A stretch of 64,000 bases of DNA from an uncultured Pelagibacteraceae bacterium (GTDB taxonomy: Bacteria > Pseudomonadota > Alphaproteobacteria > Pelagibacterales > Pelagibacteraceae). Below the pieces are notes generated by a model. That model saw only the letters and a list, made by a program, of their open reading frames with translations. It was not told where the DNA came from and ran no database searches. This document shows positions 55,357 to 64,000 of this stretch, piece after piece; the first letter of the stretch is position 1, and each line of letters starts with the position of its first letter. The position numbers and the translations under genes were made by a program. The stretch is from contig CABYSP010000002.1 of NCBI GenBank assembly GCA_902521675.1, positions 32,259 to 96,258 of the forward strand. The letters are read 5' to 3'.

Positions 55357-56688
55357 TTACTTGCCTATACAAAAATCGTTGAAAATACTACCCAATATCT
55401 CCTCTACATCAACTTTTCCGACTATCATACCTAAATGTCTTGTAGCTAATCTTAAATCTTCTGCAGCTTTATCGAAATCTTCGATTTCTTTTTTTTGATT
55501 AAAGTTATTTAGATAATCCAAACACTGTTGCAGATGTTGCCTGTGTCTCTCTCTTGTAATTAAAATATCATCAGTTGTAATAAATTTGTTTTTTAAATTG
55601 TTTTTTATTTTTAAAATCAATTCTTCAATGTTTTTATTTTCTTTTATTGAAATTAAAACATGATTTGTTTTTTTAATTTCTGGATCAATATCCTTTTCTA
55701 AAAGATCAGACTTATTTATTACTAAAATTGCATTTTCATGTAACAAATCCTTCAAAAGATCAGTAAAATTAAGGCTTTTTGCGTCAACCACAACAAGCTT
55801 TAAATCTGCTTCTTCAGCTCTATTTAGGGATAATTTAATACCTTTTTTCTCTATCTCATCTTTTGAATCTCTTATTCCAGCGGTGTCAGAAATTATAACT
55901 GGGTAACCATCTATATTAAGATGGGTTTCAATTACGTCTCTAGTTGTACCAGCAATTTCAGAAACTATTGCTACTTCTCGATTAGATAGATGATTCATTA
56001 AGCTAGATTTACCAGCATTAGTTGGTCCTAAAATAGCAATTTTAAAACCTTCTCTAATTCTTTCTCCAACTTTTTGATCGTTTAATATTTTTTTAATTTT
56101 ATTTATTACTTCATCTGAACTATTTTTGATTTCATCTAAAATATTATTAGGCAGATCTTCCTCAGGAAAATCAATTTTAGCTTCAACATGCGATAGAATT
56201 TTTAAAAGTTTTTCCCTAAGAAAATTAAATGTATCTGCTGACTTGCCATTCATGATTTTAATAGCTTGTTGTCTTTGGATTTCAGTTTCTGATGAAATCA
56301 AATCAGCAATACTTTCTGCTTTAAGTAAATTTATTTTTCCATTTTGAAATGCTAGTTTTGTAAATTCACCTGGCTCAGCTAATCTACAATTTTCTATATC
56401 TGAAAGAGAGGAGTGTAAGGCATCCACAACAGCTTTGCTGCCATGAACTTGAATTTCAGCCATATCTTCGCCTGTGTAGCTCTCAGGGCCAGGAAACCAA
56501 AGGATTAATCCCTCATCAATCAGCTCAGAAGTGTTGATTTTATTGATTTTTCTTAATGTTGCTACTCTTGGCTTAGGGGGCTCCTTGCCAGTTAAAAGAT
56601 TTATTACTTTTGAGGTTTCTTGCCCCGAGAGTCTTATAACAGCCACTCCTGATATTCCAGGTCCCGATGAAAGAGCATATATTGTCAT
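55357..56688 (-). CDS. mnmE: tRNA modification GTPase MnmE (TrmE)
   Basis: Partner of MnmG in wobble-uridine modification. The N-terminal tetrahydrofolate-binding domain has ALSSGPGISGVAVIRLSG and GEFTKLAFQNGKINLLKAESIADLI. The inserted G domain has GPTNAGKSSLMNHL (G1), DTAGIRDS (G3) and NKSD (G4), and the C-terminus is FNDFCIGK with the conserved CxGK. Its 443 residues are normal. Upstream, an inserted sulfotransferase gene separates it from rho. Confidence 0.97.
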   Translation of the reverse strand: MTIYALSSGPGISGVAVIRLSGQETSKVINLLTGKEPPKPRVATLRKINKINTSELIDEGLILWFPGPESYTGEDMAEIQVHGSKAVVDALHSSLSDIENCRLAEPGEFTKLAFQNGKINLLKAESIADLISSETEIQRQQAIKIMNGKSADTFNFLREKLLKILSHVEAKIDFPEEDLPNNILDEIKNSSDEVINKIKKILNDQKVGERIREGFKIAILGPTNAGKSSLMNHLSNREVAIVSEIAGTTRDVIETHLNIDGYPVIISDTAGIRDSKDEIEKKGIKLSLNRAEEADLKLVVVDAKSLNFTDLLKDLLHENAILVINKSDLLEKDIDPEIKKTNHVLISIKENKNIEELILKIKNNLKNKFITTDDILITRERHRQHLQQCLDYLNNFNQKKEIEDFDKAAEDLRLATRHLGMIVGKVDVEEILGSIFNDFCIGK

Positions 56689-56737
56689 AAATAATTATTA
56701 TAGCTTTGTATTTCTTGAAATTATATAATTTTTTCAA

Positions 56738-57583
56738 ATGATTATATGGCTAGCCTCATACCCCAAAAGTGGGAACACTTGGGTAAGATCAATGATAGCT
56801 GCTTTAATTCATTCGAATGATGGGGTTTTTAATTTTGAACTTTTAAAAAATATCCAACAGTTCCCCGAAAAAAAATTTTTTAAAGATATTATAAATGATT
56901 TTAGTAATTTTGATGAAATAAAACAAAATTGGATAGAGGCTCAAGAAAGAATTAACTTAAATAATCAAATTAATTTATTTAAAACTCACCAGGGTAAATA
57001 TACGGTAGGTGAGCACAACTTTACAAATAATGATAACACACTTGGGGTAATTTATGTTGTTAGAGACCCAAGAAACCTGATTAAATCTATCTCAAATCAT
57101 TTTACACTTGATTTAGAAAAATCTTATAATTTTTTAACATCGCCTGAAATTATTGGTAATGGTAAAAGTTGGTCTGAAAGGCAAGATGGTATGTATAATT
57201 TATTAGGAAGATGGAATGATCATTATAGATCATGGACAAGGGTCAAAGATAATCTTTTATTAGTCAAATATGAAAATTTGATTTTAGATCCAAAAAATGA
57301 ATTAGTAAAAATAATTAAATTTTTAAAAAAATTTATAAATTTTGAAACTAATGAAAACAAAAATAATAAAATTTTAGAGACAACTTCTTTTGAAAATTTG
57401 AAAAAGATGGAAAATAAAGGTCTTTTCAAAGAAAATGTATTAAACAAACAAACAAAGAGTAAGGTGAATTTTTTTCACTTAGGACCAGAGAATAACTGGC
57501 AGAATTTATTAGATGAAAAAATGACTAAGGATATTGAAAAAAAATTTAAAAATGAAATGAAAGAGTTAGATTATATTAATTAA
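56738..57583 (+). CDS. Sulfotransferase-domain protein
   Basis: 281 residues of the PAPS-dependent sulfotransferase fold. The 5'-phosphosulfate loop is [18 protein letters not shown] at the N-terminus, and the 3'-phosphate motif is [19 protein letters not shown] (about 108-126). [23 protein letters not shown] follows as usual. It probably sulfates a surface glycan or lipid; the acceptor is unknown. It lies alone in the rightward direction between mnmE and rho, which adjoin in most alphaproteobacteria, and overlaps the rho stop by 4 bp. Likely a later insertion. Confidence 0.88.
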   Translation: MIIWLASYPKSGNTWVRSMIAALIHSNDGVFNFELLKNIQQFPEKKFFKDIINDFSNFDEIKQNWIEAQERINLNNQINLFKTHQGKYTVGEHNFTNNDNTLGVIYVVRDPRNLIKSISNHFTLDLEKSYNFLTSPEIIGNGKSWSERQDGMYNLLGRWNDHYRSWTRVKDNLLLVKYENLILDPKNELVKIIKFLKKFINFETNENKNNKILETTSFENLKKMENKGLFKENVLNKQTKSKVNFFHLGPENNWQNLLDEKMTKDIEKKFKNEMKELDYIN

Positions 57584-58848
57584 GCAGGTTTATTCATTGA
57601 ATTAAAAAACTCTGCATTATTTTTAGTATCTTTTAATTTTGAGTTAATAAACTCAATTGCATCCATGGTCCCCATTGGAGCAATTATTCTTCTAAGAACA
57701 TTCATTTTTTGTAAGTCATTTTTATCAAATAAAAGCTCTTCTCTTCTTGTTCCTGATTTTGTTATATCAATGGCTGGATAAATTCTCTTATCTGCAATTT
57801 TTCTATCTAATATTGTTTCACTATTTCCTGTTCCCTTAAATTCTTCGAAAATTACTTCATCCATTCTGCTTCCTGTATCAATTAAAGCTGTAGAAATAAT
57901 TGTTAATGAACCACCTTCTTCAATATTTCTTGCTGCACCAAAAAATCTTTTAGGTCTCTGAAGTGCATTTGCGTCAACACCACCAGTTAAAACTTTTCCC
58001 GAACTAGGAATCACTGCATTATAGGCTCTTCCCAGTCTGGTTATAGAATCTAATAAAATTATAACATCTTTTTTATGTTCAGTTAATCTTTTGGCTTTTT
58101 CAATAACCATTTCAGCCACTGCAACGTGCCTTTGAGCTGGTTCGTCAAAAGTAGAGCTAATTACTTCGCCTTTTACAGTTCTTTGCATGTCGGTTACTTC
58201 CTCTGGACGTTCATCAATTAACAAAACCATAAGGTAGCATTCTGGGTAATTTTTAGCTATCGAGTTTGCAATACTTTGCAAAATCATTGTTTTTCCAGCT
58301 TTAGGTGGAGAAATAATTATAGATCTTTGTCCTTTGCCGATTGGGCTAACAAGGTCTATCAATCTTGGAGTTAAATCCTGTTTTTTTTCAACTTTTGTAG
58401 TTTCAACCTCCATCACCAATTGTTTATCTGGATATAGTGGGGTTAAATTATCAAATGCGATTTTGTGTCTTGCTTTTTCTGGTTCCTCAAAATTTATCTT
58501 ACTAACTTGCAATAATGCAAAATATCTTTCTCCTTCTTTAGGGGCCCTTACAGGCCCTTCAACTGTATCTCCTGTTCTTAAACCAAATTTTCTAATTTGA
58601 CTTGGGCTCACATATATATCATCTGGTCCTGGAAGATAATTTGACTCCATTGCTCTCAAAAAACCAAAGCCGTCTTGTAGTAACTGTAAAACACCTACAC
58701 CAGTAATTTCCTCTTTTTCAGCAACCTTTTTAAGAATTGCGAAAAGTATTTCCTGTTTTCTGAGTGTGCTAGCATTCTCAATACCAAGCTCTTCTGCTTG
58801 AGTAATAAGCTGTTCAGATGATTTTAGTTTTAGTTCTTGAATATTCAT
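57580..58848 (-). CDS. rho: Transcription termination factor Rho
   Basis: Hexameric RNA helicase that terminates transcription. The N-terminal domain begins [35 protein letters not shown]. The RNA-binding OSB fold is [39 protein letters not shown], and the P-loop is [16 protein letters not shown]. The Q and R loops and [28 protein letters not shown] follow. Its 422 residues are typical. It is followed toward the origin by hemJ-hemH-hemE, the standard order. Confidence 0.97.
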   Translation of the reverse strand: MNIQELKLKSSEQLITQAEELGIENASTLRKQEILFAILKKVAEKEEITGVGVLQLLQDGFGFLRAMESNYLPGPDDIYVSPSQIRKFGLRTGDTVEGPVRAPKEGERYFALLQVSKINFEEPEKARHKIAFDNLTPLYPDKQLVMEVETTKVEKKQDLTPRLIDLVSPIGKGQRSIIISPPKAGKTMILQSIANSIAKNYPECYLMVLLIDERPEEVTDMQRTVKGEVISSTFDEPAQRHVAVAEMVIEKAKRLTEHKKDVIILLDSITRLGRAYNAVIPSSGKVLTGGVDANALQRPKRFFGAARNIEEGGSLTIISTALIDTGSRMDEVIFEEFKGTGNSETILDRKIADKRIYPAIDITKSGTRREELLFDKNDLQKMNVLRRIIAPMGTMDAIEFINSKLKDTKNNAEFFNSMNKPA

Positions 58849-58914
58849 GATTAATTTTTTGATAAGGACTTATCAGATGATGTTAATATATATACTGCTG
58901 TTATTTTTTCAACC

Positions 58915-59349
58915 CTAGATTGGCTTAAAAATAGCTAAGAATACAACGAAAATTAAGATAACCGTGGGTATTTCATTAATAATTCTATAAAATTTTGCAG
59001 ATTTTGTGTTTGTAGAGTTTTTTAGAGCAACAAGACATTTTCCTAAATAGTCATTATATGCAGATAACAAAATCACCATGACAATCTTTATTTGAAACCA
59101 TAATTGAGAAAAAATGTCTATTCCATTTAGATAAATTAATACTAATCCGAAAACCCAAGTAAAAATCATCGCAGGTCGCATTATGTAAAAAAACAATCTT
59201 TTTTCCATAACCTCAAATATGTCTGTTGCTTCTTTTTTCTCTTTATTTTCAACATGGTAAACAAAAATTCTAGGAAGGTACAAAAGACCAGCCATCCAAG
59301 AAACAACCGCAATCAAATGTAAAGATTTAAATAATAAATACGAATTCAT
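58915..59349 (-). CDS. hemJ: Protoporphyrinogen oxidase HemJ (UPF0093)
   Basis: 144-residue integral membrane protein with four hydrophobic segments. The conserved His is in FKSLHLIAVVSWMAGLLYLPRIFVYH, a Lys-Arg-containing loop is EKRLFFYIMRPAM, and a W-x-K element is in SQLWFQIKIVMVI. HemJ oxidises protoporphyrinogen IX to protoporphyrin IX in bacteria without HemG or HemY. Its position 3 bp after hemH, with hemE next, fits a heme operon. Confidence 0.92.
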   Translation of the reverse strand: MNSYLLFKSLHLIAVVSWMAGLLYLPRIFVYHVENKEKKEATDIFEVMEKRLFFYIMRPAMIFTWVFGLVLIYLNGIDIFSQLWFQIKIVMVILLSAYNDYLGKCLVALKNSTNTKSAKFYRIINEIPTVILIFVVFLAIFKPI

Positions 59350-59352
59350 ATA

Positions 59353-60348
59353 TCAGGTATTTCTTTCAATTAAGGACTTTAGTAAAGTGATATGATCATT
59401 ATTGTCATTTAAACAGGGGACCATATCAAAATTTTCTCCTCCGGAATTTAAAAAACTTTCTTTAGCTTGAATTTGTATTTCTTCTAAGGTCTCTACACAA
59501 TCAGAGGCAAAACCTGGACAGATTGTAAGAACATTTTTCACACCCTCATTGGGAAGATTTTCTAAAGTCTTATCAGTATATGGTTGAAGCCATTCTTGCG
59601 GACCAAATCTTGACTGAAATGTAGTTTTGATTTTAATTGAACTAAATTTTTCTGAAATTAGTCTTGTTGTTTTGTGACAATAACAATGATAGGGATCACC
59701 TTTGTCAAAATATTTTTTAGGTATCCCGTGATAAGAAGCTATAATTAGATCTGGTTTCCAACTAATTTCATTTATTTTTTTATTAATCGAATTAACAATT
59801 GCATCAATATAAAATGGATCAGATTCATAATGAGGAATTATTTTTAAAGAAGGTTGCCACCTCATTTTCATTAAGGTTCTGTATACTTCATCACAAACAG
59901 TTGCTGTTGTAGCCGCAGCATATTGCGGGTAAAGAGGAAGTATGACTAAATTTTCACAACCCATTTCATGAAGTTTGTGAATCTTACTCTTAATACTAGG
60001 ATTTCCATATCTCATCGCAAAATCCAAAATGATGTTTTCTTTTGATAGTGCCTTTGAAATTTTCTCACTTTGTTTTTTAGTATAATAAAGAAGTGGTGAC
60101 ATATTTTCGTCTTTCATCCAAATTTCTTTATAAGCTTTAGCAGTTTTTGAGGGTCTGAAATTTAAAATAAACAAATTCAAAATAATTTGCCAAACTAACG
60201 GATTTACCTCAATAACCCTTCTATCGGAAAGAAATTCTCTTAAATATTTTCTTATATCAAACCAACTAGTAGAATCTGGCGTGCCTAAATTAATTATAAG
60301 TACGCCTGTTTTTCCAAATTTTATAGGAGGATGATTTTTTTCAATCAT
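59353..60348 (-). CDS. hemH: Ferrochelatase
   Basis: Inserts ferrous iron into protoporphyrin IX. The catalytic His region is IIASYHGIPKKYFDKGDPYHCYCHKTTRL, followed by TTFQSRFGPQEWLQPYTD and ICPGFASDCVETLEEI. Its 331 residues are normal. It overlaps hemE by 4 bp. Heme made here is the signal expected for Irr at the other end of the window. Confidence 0.96.
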   Translation of the reverse strand: MIEKNHPPIKFGKTGVLIINLGTPDSTSWFDIRKYLREFLSDRRVIEVNPLVWQIILNLFILNFRPSKTAKAYKEIWMKDENMSPLLYYTKKQSEKISKALSKENIILDFAMRYGNPSIKSKIHKLHEMGCENLVILPLYPQYAAATTATVCDEVYRTLMKMRWQPSLKIIPHYESDPFYIDAIVNSINKKINEISWKPDLIIASYHGIPKKYFDKGDPYHCYCHKTTRLISEKFSSIKIKTTFQSRFGPQEWLQPYTDKTLENLPNEGVKNVLTICPGFASDCVETLEEIQIQAKESFLNSGGENFDMVPCLNDNNDHITLLKSLIERNT

Positions 60349-61349
60349 TTAAAATCTCTTACAGTTTTAATTAAATTTTCTACCATTTCTGGATTAGTCT
60401 CAGGCAAAATACCATGTCCAAGATTAAATATATAAGGATGATCTTTAAAGATTTCCAAATAATTAGAGGCTTCCTTTTTCAAAGTTTCTTTATCTGTTAA
60501 TAAAATTTTAGGGTCTAAACCGCCTTGAATAGGTATTTTAATATCTCTAAGTATTTTTTTAGGATCTACATTATAATCAATACTGACAGCGTCAGGTTTA
60601 ACAATGTCGCAAAATTCCTTATAATTTTTTACTTCTCTAGGGAAACATATCACTGGCACATTGAAAGATTTTACATAATTTACCAAATTTAAAGTTGGAG
60701 AATATACATAATTAGGCAAATCTTTTTCCTCTAACAAGCCTGCCCAACTATCAAAGATCTGAATTATATTTGCACCATTTTCAATTTGATTTTTTATGTG
60801 GGTCTTTAGAAATTTTTCAATAATTAATAAAATTCTATTTATTAGATACTCATCTTTAAAAAAATCTTTTTTCAAGTTTTTTTTTGGAGATTGTTGATTG
60901 ATCATATAAACCAATAATGTCCATGGAGCACCAACGAAACCTATGGTGTTTTTTTTGTTTAAAATATTGTCTGAACTAACTTTTTTTATTGCCTTATATA
61001 CTCGATGTATTTTTTCTACAAAATCAATTTCATCAATCTTGGTAATTTCATTTAGATTTAGTTCTCCTAATTTTGGTCCAAAATTTTTCTCAAACTCTAC
61101 TTTTTGACCCAAACCATATGGGAGCATTAAAATGTCTGAAAATATTATTGCAGCATCAAGATCAAATCTCTTCAAAGGTTGTAGAGTTATTTCAGATGAC
61201 AAATCGTCATTCAAACATAAATTTATAAAGTTGGAATTTTCTTTTCTAATTTCTCTAAATTCTGGTAAGTATCTTCCTGCTTGTCTCATAATCCATATAG
61301 GATTAAATGATGTGTCTTTATTAATTATTATCTTGTTCAAAGGTTTCAT
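60345..61349 (-). CDS. hemE: Uroporphyrinogen decarboxylase
   Basis: Decarboxylates uroporphyrinogen III to coproporphyrinogen III. The N-terminal signature is PIWIMRQAGRYLPEFREIR, the catalytic Asp region is DAAIIFSDILMLPYGLGQ, and FVGAPWTLLVYMI and FNLGHGILPETNPEMV follow. Its 334 residues are normal. It is transcribed away from the predicted origin just upstream. In Caulobacter and Rickettsia hemE likewise borders the chromosomal origin. Confidence 0.96.
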   Translation of the reverse strand: MKPLNKIIINKDTSFNPIWIMRQAGRYLPEFREIRKENSNFINLCLNDDLSSEITLQPLKRFDLDAAIIFSDILMLPYGLGQKVEFEKNFGPKLGELNLNEITKIDEIDFVEKIHRVYKAIKKVSSDNILNKKNTIGFVGAPWTLLVYMINQQSPKKNLKKDFFKDEYLINRILLIIEKFLKTHIKNQIENGANIIQIFDSWAGLLEEKDLPNYVYSPTLNLVNYVKSFNVPVICFPREVKNYKEFCDIVKPDAVSIDYNVDPKKILRDIKIPIQGGLDPKILLTDKETLKKEASNYLEIFKDHPYIFNLGHGILPETNPEMVENLIKTVRDFK

Positions 61350-61615
61350 AAATAAGTATTATTAATTATTGTAGTTGTAATATATCATGTGAATAAAGGT
61401 GATTATTTTTTATAAACATTATATTCACAATTTACTAACATCTTATGATGTTAAAACTGTTTAAAATGAAGCTTTTTTATCATATTAATTTTTGTGAATT
61501 GTTTTACCCTGTTTATTATTAATGTTAATAAATAACAGTTTTTACAAGGTAGTTTTAAAAAATTTTAAATTATGTAATTAAATTAAAATAATACAAATTT
61601 ATTAACAATCTATTC
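61350..61615. other. Probable chromosomal replication origin (oriC)
   Basis: The longest gene-free stretch in the window, very AT-rich. It contains one exact DnaA box (TGTGAATAA, 61388-61396). Three 8-of-9 matches to TTATNCACA or its complement are ATATTCACA (61421-61429), TGTTAATAA (61523-61531) and TTATTAACA (61599-61607). A 7-of-9 match, TGTGAATTG, is at 61493-61501. It lies between hemE and the PPSR (RP001-type) gene, the origin location in Caulobacter and Rickettsia, and the flanking genes are transcribed outward from it. I see no ORF or RNA gene. Confidence 0.75.
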
Positions 61616-62443
61616 ATGAACAATACATTTCAAATATATCTAATCTCAGATTCAACTGGCGAGACTTTAGACAGAATATTCTTAGCATTAAAAGCTCAAT
61701 TTCTAAATATAGAATACAAAGTTCATTCTTACTCTTTTACGCGGACAGAAAATCAAATTTTAAAAATTTTGGAAGATGCAGAAAAAAATTCAAACGCAAT
61801 AATTTTATATACTATTGTCGATAATAACTTAGCTAAATATTTAGCAAATGTAAGCCAGGATAAAAAAATCCCATGTTTTGGTGTTCTTGGAAATTTGATT
61901 TTGAATTTTTCAAAAATTCTTAACCAAAAGGCCACTCATGAACCAAGTGGTCAACATATTTTAAACGAAGAATATTATGATAGAATTGAAGCAATTCAGT
62001 TTACAATGAATCATGATGATGGAAATTTAATAAATGAAGTACATAAATCAGACATTATTCTTGTGGGTGTAAGCAGAACTAGCAAAACCCCTACATCAAT
62101 TTATTTGGCCAATAAAGGATTTAAAACATCAAACATTCCTTTAGTAAATGAAAACTCATTGCCAGACACCCTTAAAAAAGATCCTAAAATGGTATGTGTA
62201 GTAGGATTAAGTACTGAACCAGAAAGATTAGCAGACTTAAGAAAGAACAGAATGAACTCTTTAAAAGAAACAGAAAATATTCAATATACAGATTTAGAAA
62301 ATATTAAAAAAGAGGTTTTGGAAGCAAAGAAAACATTTCAAAAATACAAATGGCCCCTAATAGATGTAACACGAAAGTCTGTAGAGGAAACAGCGGCCTC
62401 TATTATTAAAATTCACGAAATATATTCAAATAATGCTAAATAG
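61616..62443 (+). CDS. PPSR-family kinase/pyrophosphorylase (DUF299, RP001 homologue)
   Basis: 275 residues. The nucleotide loop VGVSRTSKTPTSIYLANKG is at about 150-168. YLISDSTGETLDRI at the N-terminus, the central ATHEPSGQHILNEEYYDRIEAIQF and the C-terminal PLIDVTRKSVEETAASI are hallmarks. Family members phosphorylate and dephosphorylate PEP synthase or pyruvate phosphate dikinase using ADP and phosphate. Presence of that target cannot be seen in this window. First rightward gene next to the origin, overlapping maf by 11 bp. Confidence 0.92.
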   Translation: MNNTFQIYLISDSTGETLDRIFLALKAQFLNIEYKVHSYSFTRTENQILKILEDAEKNSNAIILYTIVDNNLAKYLANVSQDKKIPCFGVLGNLILNFSKILNQKATHEPSGQHILNEEYYDRIEAIQFTMNHDDGNLINEVHKSDIILVGVSRTSKTPTSIYLANKGFKTSNIPLVNENSLPDTLKKDPKMVCVVGLSTEPERLADLRKNRMNSLKETENIQYTDLENIKKEVLEAKKTFQKYKWPLIDVTRKSVEETAASIIKIHEIYSNNAK

Positions 62444-63017
62444 AATTATTCTTGCTTCAAAAAGTAAGGTTAGAAAAGAAATTTTAGATAAAAATAACAT
62501 TAAAAGCGATGTCATACCATCAAATGTTGATGAAGATATAGTTAAAAATAGTTTATTAAAAGAAAAAGCAAGTCCAGAAATTATATCTAAAAATTTAGCA
62601 GAATTAAAAGCAAATAAAGTGAGTTTAAAAAAAACCGATGAAATAGTTTTGGGGGCGGATAGTGTAATAGATCTAAACGGTGAATTAATATCAAAGCCAG
62701 AAACAAGAGAAGAGGCGTTGACAATATTAAAAAAGCTTAATGGAAAATCACATTTTTTAATTAGCTCAGTTTGTTTATCTAAAAATGGATCAATGATTTG
62801 GAATTATACCGATAAAGCTTCATTAACAATGAAAAATTTCTCTAATGAAGAATTAAAAAATTATTTATCTAAAATATCAGACGAAACGCTTTATGCGTAT
62901 AATGTTTATCAAATAGAAGGAGAAGGAAGAAATCTTTTTGCAACCATAGAAGGTGATGAGGATACAATTATGGGACTGCCTGTTAAAAAAATAAAGGAAT
63001 ACATGGAATCATTATAA
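62433..63017 (+). CDS. Maf family nucleotide pyrophosphatase
   Basis: 194 residues of the Maf/HAM1-like fold: IILASKSKVRKEILDKNNI at the N-terminus, IVLGADSVIDLNGELISKPETREEAL with the catalytic Asp, and YNVYQIEGEGRNLFATIEGDEDTIMGLPV. Maf proteins hydrolyse non-canonical or modified nucleoside triphosphates and may restrain septum formation. RP001-maf-aroE-coaE is the conserved block beside alphaproteobacterial origins. Shares one base with aroE. Confidence 0.92.
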   Translation: MLNRIILASKSKVRKEILDKNNIKSDVIPSNVDEDIVKNSLLKEKASPEIISKNLAELKANKVSLKKTDEIVLGADSVIDLNGELISKPETREEALTILKKLNGKSHFLISSVCLSKNGSMIWNYTDKASLTMKNFSNEELKNYLSKISDETLYAYNVYQIEGEGRNLFATIEGDEDTIMGLPVKKIKEYMESL

Positions 63018-63811
63018 TGAAAAAATATTTAGTTATTGGAAATCCCATTAATCATTCACTTTCCCCAAAACTTCATAATTATTGGTTAAAGCAAAATAAT
63101 ATTAATGCGACCTATGATAAAATAAAATTAGAAGAAAATGAAATTGAAACAACTATTCAAGATATAAAAAAACAAAAAATTGCTGGGTGCAATGTAACTG
63201 TTCCATTTAAAAAAATGGTAATTCCTTTTTTAGATAAATTGAGCTTGGAAGCAGAACAAACTCAGTCAGTAAATACAATTTTATTTAATAATGGAGATTT
63301 AATCGGACACAACACCGATATTGAGGGATTTTATAAAGCAATTGAAACTTTAAGATTCCCTTTAAAAAATAAAAAAGTTTTAATTATAGGTGCTGGCGGT
63401 GTTGTTCCTTCAATAATCTTTGCTTTAAAAAAAATGCACGTTTCTGAAATAAGTATTACAAATAGAACTGAAAAAAAAGCAGAGGACATAAAAAACCAAT
63501 TTAATAATATCATACTTACAAAATGGGGCGACTTACCTGAATTTGATATGGTGATAAATGCTACAAGTTTGGGATTAAATAATGAAAGCATAAAATTAAA
63601 TTTTTCTAAAGTTGGAAAAAATAAACTATTTTATGATGTAATTTATAATCCATCAGAAACAAGTTTTTTAAAAGAGGGCAAAAGATTGGGAAATATTGGT
63701 GAAAATGGCAAACTAATGTTTATATATCAGGCAATGGAAGCTTTTTATTTATGGCATGGTTTTAAACCAAAAGTTGATAATGAAATAATTGAACTTTTGA
63801 GAAATGATTAG
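63017..63811 (+). CDS. aroE: Shikimate dehydrogenase
   Basis: NADPH-dependent reduction of 3-dehydroshikimate in aromatic amino-acid synthesis. Shikimate-binding VIGNPINHSLSPKLHNYWL is followed by the catalytic Lys in NVTVPFKKMVIPFLD, then GHNTDIEGFYKAI, the dinucleotide loop LIIGAGGVVPSIIFAL and INATSLGL. Its 264 residues are typical. Overlaps maf by one base and coaE by 8 bp. Confidence 0.95.
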   Translation: MKKYLVIGNPINHSLSPKLHNYWLKQNNINATYDKIKLEENEIETTIQDIKKQKIAGCNVTVPFKKMVIPFLDKLSLEAEQTQSVNTILFNNGDLIGHNTDIEGFYKAIETLRFPLKNKKVLIIGAGGVVPSIIFALKKMHVSEISITNRTEKKAEDIKNQFNNIILTKWGDLPEFDMVINATSLGLNNESIKLNFSKVGKNKLFYDVIYNPSETSFLKEGKRLGNIGENGKLMFIYQAMEAFYLWHGFKPKVDNEIIELLRND

Positions 63812-64000
63812 AATTGGAATTTTAGGAGTCATAGGATCTGGAAAAAGTTTTGTCGCAAAAAAATTTGGTTATCCTGTTTTTAATGCTGATTTTGAAGTTT
63901 CTGAACTGTATAAAAAAAATAAAAAATTATTTAATAATTTAAAACAAGTATTACCAAATCACATTTACTCTTTTCCTATAAATAAAAACGAAATTACTAA
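63804..64000 (+). CDS. coaE: Dephospho-CoA kinase (partial, runs off the window)
   Basis: Begins at the ATG at 63804, 8 bp inside the end of aroE, and stays open to the right edge (65 codons). It reads MIRIGILGVIGSGKSFVAKK with a P-loop GVIGSGKS, then GYPVFNADFEVSELYKKN, equivalent to the substrate Asp region of CoaE. CoaE phosphorylates dephospho-CoA, the last step of the pathway containing CoaBC. The aroE-coaE order is usual here, with dnaQ and secB expected beyond (inference). Confidence 0.85.
   Translation, partial: MIRIGILGVIGSGKSFVAKKFGYPVFNADFEVSELYKKNKKLFNNLKQVLPNHIYSFPINKNEIT

Noticed and set aside
61451-61464. Possible CtrA site TTAA-N6-TTAA in the origin region
   Set aside because: The spacing is 6 and not the 7 bp of the CtrA consensus, and TTAA is frequent by chance in this AT-rich DNA.

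Overview
The window is AT-rich, densely packed chromosomal DNA from a streamlined alphaproteobacterium. Almost every gene has its best recognisable counterpart in the alphaproteobacterial core gene order. Intergenic gaps are tiny, stop/start overlaps are very common, and proteins are short and rich in Lys, Ile and Asn. All this fits a SAR11 (Candidatus Pelagibacter-like) marine bacterium. It is Gram-negative, with LPS export (lptE), lipoprotein acylation (lnt), a porin and several lipoproteins. I see no phage, insertion sequence, CRISPR array, tRNA or rRNA. The longest gene-free gaps are about 266 bp (hemE to the PPSR gene) and about 201 bp (porin to the DUF3576 gene).

Layout. (1) 1-6.3 kb: rpsT (cut by the edge) and mutM leftward; then rightward ubiE-ubiB-coaBC-dut, a MoeB/ThiF-like gene and an SH3-like protein gene. 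(2) 6.3-9.2 kb: a leftward iron/peroxide-stress block of irr, rubrerythrin, a GlpC/HdrB-like Fe-S protein and DUF3501, with matching Fur/Irr-type operator candidates. (3) 9.3-12 kb: fabA-fabB-fabI and a DUF1737 gene rightward. (4) 12-30.2 kb: a long leftward series, murJ-trpS-nfu-bax-like, then tsaB-fur-miaB-phoH-ybeY-lnt-metK, then nusA-infB-rbfA-rpsO-pnp. One polysaccharide deacetylase gene faces the other way. (5) 30.3-35.8 kb: maeB, a BON lipoprotein, rsmI, an LpoA-like protein and rdgB. (6) 35.8-42.9 kb: grpE-dnaK-dnaJ, an FkbM methyltransferase, dapB, nth and a PfkB kinase. (7) 42.9-47.1 kb: a small ArfA-like gene missed by the ORF track, a winged-helix regulator, a YkuD protein, yggS, a ThiE-like protein, a porin and a DUF3576 lipoprotein. 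(8) 47.1-61.3 kb: leuS-lptE-holA rightward, facing parB-parA-rsmG-mnmG-mnmE, then a sulfotransferase, rho, hemJ, hemH and hemE. (9) 61.35-61.62 kb: a probable chromosomal origin. (10) 61.6-64 kb: PPSR, maf, aroE and coaE (cut by the edge), rightward.

How it fits together. The right end looks like the chromosome origin and partition region. A perfect parS palindrome sits inside rsmG beside parAB, and an AT-rich gap with DnaA-box matches lies between hemE and the RP001/PPSR homologue, the position of the Caulobacter and Rickettsia origins. Genes on either side are transcribed away from that gap. The rest is information processing, envelope and cofactor housekeeping in ancestral order. Several usual members are deleted (for example rimP, trmB and truB around nusA, rimI and corC around ybeY, hrcA before grpE), and a few cell-surface type genes are inserted (FkbM methyltransferase, sulfotransferase).

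The best candidate for under-described biology is the rubrerythrin / Fe-S / DUF3501 operon behind irr. Its rubrerythrin lacks the rubredoxin domain, a redox-type partner is encoded next to it, and two nearly identical 15-bp operator-like sites flank irr.
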